NCBI GenBank assembly: GCA_020284085.1
Contig: JACEVL010000429.1
Location: 423,001 to 487,000 of the forward strand
Reading direction: 5' to 3'
Length of the DNA: 64,000 bases
From: Aporrectodea caliginosa
Taxonomy: Eukaryota; Annelida; Clitellata; Crassiclitellata; Lumbricidae
Shown here: positions 50,940 to 61,600 of the stretch, piece after piece
Layout: each line of letters begins with the position of its first letter
Numbering within the stretch: position 1 is the first letter of the stretch
The notes under the pieces: generated by a model
What the model was told of the DNA's origin: nothing
The model's input: only the letters and a program-made list of their open reading frames with translations
Database searches by the model: none
Program-made: the position numbers and the translations under genes

Positions 50940-53900
50940 ATGGACAATACTCGGCAAATGGCCGAAGTTATAACTTGTTGTGTGTGTAACGCTTTATTTA
51001 ATTCATGTGATGAGACCTGCACCTGCTCCGCCTGTGGAAATTATTGGCATAAATCTTGTAATCCCACAACCTCTCTAGGCAACTTCCTAACTACTAGTAA
51101 CTGTCCTATTTGCATGGGTATGTACACCGCCCCTACTCTTGATGAAATGGAGGATTCTATTACTAATAAAACCTTGAAATTGAACTTAACTGATCACATA
51201 GAAATTAACAAACCACTGTTAAATAATTTAGACTTAGACCCCGACACCAACTACTTCTCGAATCTAATAAAAGAAAGTAACTACTGTAGTATTTCGGACA
51301 CCGCATACAAAGCTAAAAATAAACTATCCGCATTGTCTATTTTACACTTGAATAGTAGAAGCTTACTACCTAAACTTAACGAAATTAACTCCCTCGTCTC
51401 AATTCTGCCTATTGATATTCTGGCTATAACTGAAACGTGGCTAGATGATGACTCGGCAACTACAGCGGTAATCAAAGGATACAATTTCATATACGAGAAT
51501 AGAAAAGGGAAAAAAGGTGGGGGAGTTGGGTGCTATATCAAAGAGGGGATTGACTTTATGAGAATGGCTCTTCCTATAAAATTTACCTCCTGTGAATTAT
51601 TAACTCTAACTATACCACAGCACAAAAACCCTGACATTATCCTCTGTGTCGTATATAGACCACCTGGCCAGAGTCTTGATCTCTTCTTACAGGAATTTGA
51701 ACCACTTCTAGAATTCTTAACTACAAAAAATCATAAGAAAAAGAAGCTTATAATCGCAGGTGATCTCAATATAGACCTCCTGTCCTCTGAACGTCATCCA
51801 CCGACTAGAGACTTCCTTAACTCCATGATTGCAAATTACATGCTACCGCTAATTTTGCAACCAACCAGAATCACACCTAACTCAAGCACACTAATTGATA
51901 ACTTCTTCACTAATGCCATTGATCATGTCATAGACTCTGCTATAATTATGACTGACATCTCGGATCATCTGCCTATTATAACTTGGGTCTCTAATAATCC
52001 ACCTCCTGTTAACAATCCTAACAATACTGGATATTATAGGTCTACTACTAAAGAGTCTTTAATTAGGTTCCAGGAACTACTCGCAAACACTGACTGGTCC
52101 CTTGTGTCTCAGCTGTGTTCTCGAAATGAAACAAATGCAGCCTATAACTCATTCATTGATATAATAAAACAAAATTTTAACTTAGCCTGCCCGCTTCAAC
52201 CTAGAAAGACCTCTAAAAAAAACACCCCCTTACACCCCTGGATGACTAAAGGCCTTTTGAAATCAGTAAAAAAGAAAGAAAAACTCTATATTAATTACAT
52301 AAAAACCCCGACTGCTCATACCAAACAAAAATACACTGAGTATCGAAATAAATACAAGAAGATACGAGATAGCTTGGAAAAATCCTACTATGCTGACCAA
52401 TTTTTAAAATATAATAACGATATGAAAAAACATGGGATACTATTAAATCAATAATTAATACAAACAACATTGATACTGGAATAAAAGAACTTAATATAGA
52501 CAACCAAATTATAACAAACCCAGTTATTATAGCCAATAAATTTAACTCGTACTTTACTGGTTTAGCCTCTACTTTACTGCAAAAAATCCCACAGCCTAAT
52601 CAGTCCTTTCAAACCTATATGCCCCCTTCGTCTATGAATTCCTTTGTACTTCTACCGACAACCACTTATGAAATTGTTAGCACTAGCAAAGTTCTTAAAG
52701 ATACTCATAGTGCAGGCTTAGACGACCTGGCTCCACACATATTGTCCCCTCTGATTGAAATCCTTGCAAACCCTTTAGCGGAAATTATCAATTGCTCATT
52801 TACTAATGGTGAAGTACCCATGGAAATTAAAACAGCTAAGGTAGTTCCTATATTTAAACAGGGCCCAAAAAATGAGTTATCTAACTACAGACCAATTTCC
52901 ATTCTACCTTACTTTTCTAAAATATTTGAAAACTAATGTATGATAGATTATTTGCATTTGTTAATCATAAAAATCTTTTATATCCTCTGCAACACGGATT
53001 TCAACCAGGCCACTCTACTTTTATGTCATTATTGGATATTCAGGATAGAATCACTAAAGCCATGGACAGTAATGAATTTTCGATAGGCATATTCTTGGAT
53101 CTGGCAAAAGCCTTCGATACGGTTGATCATGACATCCTTTTAGCAAAATTGAAACATTATGGGGTTAGGGGTAAACCGCTAGAATGGTTTAAGAGTTATC
53201 TCACTAGCCGCACACAGAGAGTAAAATGTAATGGTTGCCTCTCGAATCTCCAAAACATCCTCTTTAGAGTGCCACAAGGGTCTATATTGGGTCCACTATT
53301 ATTCCTGATCTACATAAACGACCTCCCCAACTCTTCTACTCTTTTAAGATTCATCCTATTTGCAGACGACTCGAATGTCTTTCTATCACATTCCTCATAC
53401 GATAAACTTATCCAACTTGCGAACGAGGAATTGTCTCTAGCAGCTGACTGGTTTAAGGCTAATAAATTATCATTAAACGTATCTAAAACGAATTACATTA
53501 TCTTTAGATCACCTAACAAAACTATTCCAGTTACCAACAATGACCTCACCATTGATAATCATGTAATACCGAAAGTAACGTCTACTAAATTCCTTGGGGT
53601 CTTCATTGACCAACATTTGAAATGGAACCAACATATTGACGAAATATCTAAAAAGGTCATGAAGAATATTGGAATTATTAGAAGGATTTCTTACCTACTC
53701 CCACAAACTGTTCTCAAAAATCTGTATTTTGCATTAATATATCCCTACTTAACCTACTGTAACCTCATTTGGACCTCTACATACCCTGTTCACCTAAACA
53801 AACTTAAGAGTCTACAAAAAAGAGCAATCCGAATTATCACTAATTCCCCATACAATGCTCATACCAAATACTTATTTCAGAGACTTAAACTACTAAATCT

Positions 53901-54189
53901 CAATCAAATTAGGTACGTACAAATAGGTGAAGTAATGTATAAATATAATAAAAATCTCCTCCCAATAGCCTTTACCTCTTTCTTTCCCACTATTAAACAT
54001 CTCAAAGTGACTAGAAGTAATTGTACTTACTCGTATCCTCTTGTTAGAACGAATGTTCATAAGTTATCTATTAAATACCAAGGTCCATTCTTATGGAATA
54101 ACCTCCCGCACGAAATTAAGACGGCTGCAGGTCTCTCACAATTTAGATGTTTAATTAAAAATCACGCACTATATAACAATAATCTATAA
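50940..54189 (+). mobile_element. CR1/Jockey-type LINE with PHD finger, endonuclease and reverse transcriptase; two frameshifts
   Basis: The ATG at 50940 precedes a Cys/His cluster (CCVCNALF, CTCSACGNYWHKSC, NCPICMG), a PHD-like finger. An APE-type endonuclease follows: SILHLNSRSLLPKL, ITETWLDDDS, IIAGDLNIDLL, ISDHLPIITW, to about 52000. The reverse transcriptase has SNYRPISILP, FLDLAKAFDTVDHDILLAKL, VPQGSILGPLLFLIYINDLP, the catalytic FADD at about 53360 and KFLGVFID; the C-terminus reads GPFLWNNLPHEIK. One-base losses near 52430 (an A run) and near 52934 break the frame, so this copy cannot make one polyprotein as it stands. The 3' UTR ends near 54560 with ATTGATTG-like repeats. The close preservation of motifs suggests a young insertion. 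The PHD finger fused ahead of the endonuclease in one frame is the unusual part. Confidence 0.92.
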
Positions 54190-55274
54190 TTTCTCCAGTT
54201 CTTTTTTGTGCTATACTAAGATACTAAGGTTTTTATTATTACTTAGCCTTTATCGCACCTTCACATGGCATTTATTGCTTATTGTCTTTATAATCTACCA
54301 TCAAGCCATCTGCCACAAGCTATATTGACTGGGCCCCTAACCAGCGGGAGTCATCCCTTCTAGGAGTGCCCTTTGTTCCGAATGATATAATTTACTTTCA
54401 TCTACAAGTGCAGTCACTATAAACTTTATTTAGATTAAACAAGTAGAGTAATAAAAATATTGAATAGCACATTAACTGATCTACTTGCTTTTTGTTATGA
54501 TTGTACTGTTCTGATTTGTAATGAACTGGTTCAATAAACTCTATTGATTGATATTGATTGAATATTATTGTTCTATTTGAGGCAAAATGCTGCCAGTTAA
54601 GTAGCCAAAGAAACTGACTAAAGTAAGTCTTTATGTAGTAATTTATAAATTTTTAAAACAATGATAAATTAACTTTAAACAAAATACTGTGCAAATCTTT
54701 ATTTTTCCATTTCTGATTAACTCTGTGTCACCGAATGAACAGGATTAACTTATAGGGCCGTGAGTCGCATAAGTTAATCTGTGTCTTCATTTGGCCCTCT
54801 GGGTGATTTGAGTTTTAGATCCCTAATCTAGACATTTTAAACTGTAATTTTATAGCAGGCCACTGTAATGTGATATAATGTTGTCTTGTCTGAACTAATC
54901 AAATCTAATCTAATGACCTCTGAGGTGACCCTACTACTAAGGTGGCAAAGTTGAGCTCCAGTCAAGGATCCTGTCAGGCTGTCAACACTCAAAATATCTT
55001 AGATATTTGCCTTTAGCTTGTGTGTTGACATTTGATATGTCAGTGCAAGGAATCTAATAAACTGGCTAAAGCGAAGTTATATGATGGACTAAAAGATCGG
55101 TTCTGAGTCATACATGAGTATTAGTATAATTTTCAACTTTGACAAAAGTTCGTGTTTCATAGGCTTGATGCTGCTGAGGTTTTATTCACAAGCAGCACTC
55201 TTGTGCGATGTTTAAAACTTCTGAGTGATTTATTCCATTGTGTAAATTAATTAAGAAACAGAAAGGAACATTAG

Positions 55275-55389
55275 GGTAGAAATTCTTCAGTGCAAGAGTT
55301 GTAGACTTCTGGAATGGTTTGGATGATAGTACTGTCTCAGTGGACTCTATCACAGCTTTTAAGAGGAAGCTAGAAAAATTGGACTATTA
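55275..55389 (+). pseudogene. Degenerate LINE C-terminus
   Basis: One plus frame reads FFSARVVDFWNGLDDSTVSV then DSITAFKRKLEKLDY and stop, the typical end of a Jockey/CR1-type reverse transcriptase. Upstream sequence (54565-55274) has no recognisable coding match. Confidence 0.6.
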
Positions 55390-55641
55390 AGCATGTTCCA
55401 GGTTAATTTGCAGTGGTTCTAACACAGACTATGCATCTTCTGAACCACTTAAAACCCTTGTTATGTTATGTTAATGGAACAGAAATTGTTTAAAAGCAAC
55501 AAGTCTGTATTTTAACTTGGCCCCTGGTAGGTATAGTCTTAGCTCTACATTTCTGTGCCATCTTGTGTGTTGTTTGCACAGACCTGAAACGTGACTTAAT
55601 TCTAAGAATGCATTTTCTCATCAATGTTGTTTTGCTGACAG

Positions 55642-58600
55642 GCCAGTGCAGTCTTACTACAGATTGCTCAGTCGTTGGAATATCTGGCAGACATCCGTGG
55701 TGGACAATGACCGAGTCATCATACACGCTCACAGACTTTGTAAAATTGTTACATTACTACGTGGTGCTTGCAAGGTACATTTTAAAGTAAAGCTAATTAA
55801 ATTTTTATTGTTGTGTAGTAAGCATATTTGTGCATGCATATATATATAATAAACTTTTATGTCTATAACAAAACATTTTACATACCGGGGTATATAATCA
55901 TTAATCAAGTTTTCATATTTGACTTATTATTGTTTTATTTTTTAATTTTGATTTTATTCTTTATTTATTTATTCTTCTGTTGTACTTTTTATACAGATAT
56001 TAATAATTGATGTATTCATGAATTACTTGCTGATGCTGTGATCTTATCCTGTGGATAAGATTCTCTATTGATGTAGTTAATGGCAGATTTAATGTCAAGT
56101 GCGGGTTTGTCATCTTCAATCTAGACTGAAAGATTTTGGTCATGCAAGCTCTAACTTTTTCATTTATGTGTCCTTTTGTTTGCTGGCTTTTCAAATGCAA
56201 TTCAACATAAAATTCCAGTGAACGACGACTCATATGATGTGTGTATTTTATTAAAAATGTGTGCTTGCCTGTAAACTCCAGCACCAAATGCAATTATGTG
56301 TATTCTAGGATAATGTTGAATCCTTAGATAAGGTAAACGTGATGTGACTGTCAATTATGACTCAGTTGTTAAAGAACTCTTTTAAGTATTAGTCCTTAAC
56401 TGGTGTGAAACTGGATGTTGAAGAATCTTTCAACTGACATAGAAACATGACACCTTTACAATGTGGCTTGACAATGCATTTTAACGTTTTTCATATGACA
56501 CAGCGTGATTTGACCCCTTGAAGCTGAGGTGCAAGGAAATGCATTCATCATCTGTCACTCTCAGTACCCAGAGTGATAAAAAAGGCTCCTAAATAACCCA
56601 TTGGTGTTCATGGCTTCCAGTGCAGATATCTGAGATTCCATTCAAGTCCAGGGCAGGGTAGACTTCAATATATCTTTTCACTAATGAGCTATAAATGAGT
56701 GCATGGGGTCTTTGTTCAGTGAAAGATAAGCTGATGGTATTGGAAAGTGTGTACATAGTCTCAGACCGCTGTGTATAAAACTAATTTATTTATGACACCT
56801 TCAGCATAGTAATCGGTTTTCATAATCTACTTGCTAACATTCATTAAATGAATACAAACTAATTGTTGTCTTCTTAACTTCAGAAGAATAGGTAATAGCA
56901 TTGCAGATAATTATGACAGTAATAGATTGTTTTGTTTTGTAGAAGCGAATTTGGCACAGGCGTTACTTTTCTTGTGGACAATCGTGAGGGTCAAGTTGAA
57001 GCCATAGGAATTATTTTGGAGGCCTTTAAAAGATTAAATGTGAGTTCAAACTCCTGTAAAGTCTTTCCACAATTCACACTTTCTATAGAAAAAAGCATAG
57101 GCTAGCATGCATCTATTGAAACTTCTCAGAAACATGGTTGCAAGGTCGTATTCATCATCATCAAGGTCGAAGATTCAGATTGACTGACTGTGAGAATAGG
57201 AAGCAGATGAAATAAATAAAATTGCATGAGCAGTTGCATTAGAAAACAAAGCTGCTGGTTTAACACTTTAACGACGAGAGTGTACTAAGAGTGGCTGGGA
57301 AACCAGTGCAGCTCGCTATTAAAGTGTTACATAAATAACTTCTATGAATGGAGAGAAGGAGCAAGTCCTTAACATGCAATTACTTAATATCATCTATCAC
57401 TAGATGGCAGCAGTGAATTAATATGAGTTATTTGAATGGATTGACATTCATGCATTCATTCCGAGTATATATATAGTGCCCTTCCAATATGTCTACGCGG
57501 AGGCGTTCTCAATCCAACCCTGGCAAAACAGGGCAGTTTCCGAGTATTGATAACAGGTACAGTAGCATCCAACCACTGAAGAGGCTTTACATTACATTGT
57601 CGAAATGTATGCACAATGAACCAGAAGTTCACCTTGGTTGTGGATGGAAGATTTCTGTGGCAAGACTTGAAGCATCTTTGATTAGGTATCCGATTGAGGT
57701 GCAAGTTATATGTCAACTTGTATTACTTTACATATAAAATACACCATCTCTTTTTAACATTCTACGTTACCTCTGCTGCTGTATGTTAATCACATTTAAA
57801 AGATATAAAGTGCACTTTTGTTAGGACAGATAATAAAATACAGCCCGTAAAAACAAAGTTTTTACTATATCCATCTAGTATCCTATAACGTGTACTCTGA
57901 AAATAGTCCGCGTTCATTTTACAACATAGCACGCTTAACGAGGCAGCGCCCATTATTGTTGCAGCCAATCACAACGCTGGCCAATCACAACGCTCCGTAT
58001 CGGAAAAGGGGATTCCCCGATTCGAAAAGTTTAGTCCCCGATTCTATAAGCTAGCCTTTTTGGGGAGCTGAAATTTTGATAGAATGAAGTGTGTGCGAGG
58101 GCGAGTCTATCTGCCAAGTTTCACGACGATTGAATGATTGTAAGTGATCGAACTAGTCGTCGCAAGATTTGACTTTTAGCCTGTGGCTCAAGCATTCAAG
58201 CAATCAATCAAGTAATCAAGATTCCCGCAAGTTAAACTAGATGGATAAAAAGCAGTCAAATCAGTTTAGTGTTGATTTTGTTTCTCTGGAAAAGGTGGAT
58301 TCTCCAAAGGCTTTTGATTCCATCTTTGTATTGTGTGAGGCCAACAGTCTGCCATCACTGCTGGAGAAGTTAACACCTGGACTTGGCTATCAGGTAAGAT
58401 ATTCAAATGTGGAATTAACGATAAAATAAAGGATGATTTTAAATACACCATCACTCTTTATAGCACACTCCAATATATCACAACAGTTCTGGTCATGACT
58501 CCCAAAGTTTTCAATAAGAAAATCATATAAACAAGCGCCTTTATATTAACCACTAAAAGCAATATATAGCCACCTAATTTGGTAGCAGTACAACAATTTC

Positions 58601-61600
58601 ACTTTAGAGAAACTTGACCATGTGCAATTATGCCTCCCCAAAACGTGAAAGTATGTGCTAAAACACTACTATAACTCCTGTGTGAAATTTTATAAGGCGG
58701 TATTCGATTTGATGGAATATCACATGTGGACTCAAAGTTCCGACCTATCATAGGTTGATGACGTAATGAAAAACTTATGAGTTCATGGTGGCAGCAGTAT
58801 AAGTAACAGTCAGACTATGATATACAGTGTGACTGTAAGAGGGTGCAATTTGTAATGGAGAAGAAACTTCCATCTCAGTGGTGCAGACTATAACCGGTCT
58901 ACATTCAAAACCGCGATCACAAAATAGCGATGCACAAAACAGCGACTGCATAAAATAGCGATCATCAAAACAGCGATTAAAATTCGAAGATTGATTTATT
59001 TAATGTAGGTTGATTGGTCCTGATTGCGAACCTAATTATCGTTAATTATTTTTACTAAATCGCTCGAAGTTGTTGGAGTGAGAGCGCAAATGACAGTGTT
59101 GATTGGTCCTAATTGCGAACTTAATTGAACTTAAAATGTTGTAGTTAAGCACATCGCAGGACAAATACCAAATCCATCTCAACGAATCTACAGATAAACT
59201 GCAGACAAAATACAAAGCATCGTCGGCGATTACACTAATCGACATATAGGCCTATTGGACTACCTTGGTGGAATTGGACATAATTTAAGTCTTCAAATTT
59301 AACATTGCACATTTCTTATAATTATGTATAAATCGGTGAAATCGCTGTTTTGATGATCGCTATTTTATGCAGTCGCTGTTTTGTGCATCGCTATTTTGTG
59401 ATCGCGGTTTTGACGATTGCGGGTTTTGTGATCGCGGTTTTGAACGTAAACCCTATAACCTACACTGTGATACATTTTTCTGTTTCTTGATGCTCCTGCA
59501 TAGTTCCAACATGTTCCAGCTAAAACTGGCACTCTGGTCTGAGCATTTATAAAGCACCTTTAGAAATGCTACTCTGAAACATGCTACAAGTTCTCTGCTT
59601 TTGTCTAGCATAGAAAGTTCTTAGTCAAGTAATTTTTTGGAAAACTGGAGATGACAAATCCAGTGAATGCGTGCTTCCAAAGATTTCAGTGATCAATAAA
59701 TATTATGAGGAGAAAGGTGACAGTTAAGCATGACAAAGGACTTAGCAAATGCTGACCCCATGTTAGTGATTTATGGATGATGAAGAAACTGTTTGTAACA
59801 AAAGTTTGGACAATAACGATGATAATTATTTAGCAGTGGTGCTACTTAAGTTGCAAAGTTAGTTGAGTGAAGATGCTTTACAGGTCAACACGTTGGTCGA
59901 TAACAGCGCTCTGTGCAAACTGTTTGATGTCAGTCAAGTTCCAAGTGAATTCGGAGGAGAGGGTTGTCATGATCATAGAGAATGGGTTCACTACAGGCAG
60001 GTAAAGTTACTGAAGCTCCTGCCTTTCACACAAATCATGTTATGAGATATTCAGGTTTTAAGATCCTTTTCCGAACCATAATCGGCGCATCTCAGTTAAT
60101 CCTCTTATGTAATAATAATTGCAATCAGGTACTTCTTGTAGGGTTTTATCAAAAATAAAAACTTATTCTTACCATATATTTGATAATTTTGGTTGTCTTT
60201 TCTGTCGTTATTGTGAAGATCATCTTTTGTAAAAGTTTCTTATTTAAATGCAAGAATGGCCTTTGCTGGAATAGTACCTCTTGTTGGCTTAGATTTTTTA
60301 TGTGATTCACATATTTCCTTCATGCATAGGAAGACTTGCCCAGGTTCTGATTGAATCTTAACTTTGTCATAAACTTTCACTCAGCTTCTCGAGCCGTTCG
60401 AACAGCTGTGTTGCAACGTGACCGCAGTGCTGTTGAACGTAGCTGAGGACCTTACAAGAGCCTCAGTCCTTCCCAACTCCCTTAAGGAAGCCAAGGAGTT
60501 CTTAGAAAGGCATGAACGAGTAGTCGAGTCGCCACTGACGGACGAGAGCTTTGCACAGCTACAGACAGATGGCGCCACGTGGCTTAAGTTCGTCAGCGAC
60601 AGTGCTGTGGTCATTGCAAGAAGCTCAGAATTTAGGTAATTATGCTTTCATTGTTAAGGTTTCAGTCTTAAAGTTTAACTTTAGTAAATCTTTAACTTTA
60701 ACTTTAACTTTAATAAATCTCAAAGGAAGAACGCAGTTAAAGGGTTTTCTTAAATAACCTTGTCTGCTATTTAAAACTTGTAATTCCTGCTGTTTACAAA
60801 GCTTTACACTGTCATACTTTACAAGCAAATGTCACTGGACAGATTGCACTTGCAAATGGCCAAACTGATGACAATATCTTATATTTTTCTTCTTTTTAAC
60901 TAATTCTAATATTTTCTTGATTCTATTTACATAATTCTTTGTTTCTGTGGCATTATGCTGAAATTGATACTTAAACGGTATATGTGTGAGCATTTCTTTT
61001 TTACCTTTGCAGGACGTCACGTATTCTGACAAAGTTGTATCCTTTCCTTCTGAAGTCATTTCTTCAGATTTCATCTCTGGCAAAGGAGAAACGTTTGACA
61101 CTGCTCACAAGTCTGAAGCTACGAGAGTTTGAAGAGAGTGCAAATAAGGTGAGTGACTGAATGGATGGGTAGATGGATGGCTGGTTGGATGGCTGGGTGT
61201 GTAGGTGGTTGGTTGGATGGATGGATGGATGGATGGACAGATGAATGGATGGCTGGGTGCCTGGGTGTAGGTGGGTGGTTGGATGGTGGATGGACAGACG
61301 GACAGATGAATGGATGGTTGGATGGATGATTGGATGGATGGATTGAGTGGGTGGTTGGGTAGGTGGTTTGATGGGTAGGTGGGTGGTTGGTTGTATAAAT
61401 GGGGTGGGTGGTTGGTTGGTTGGTTGATGGATGGGTGGGTGGATTGGTTGCATGGGTGGATGGATGGACAGACTGACTTTTGGGTGGGTGGTTTGTTTGA
61501 TGGATGGATGGATGGACGAATGGATGGTTCGGCATGCACGTGGTTGGTTGGTTGGATTAACTGGTGGTTTATGTGGGTGATTGAGTGGTTTGATAGATGG

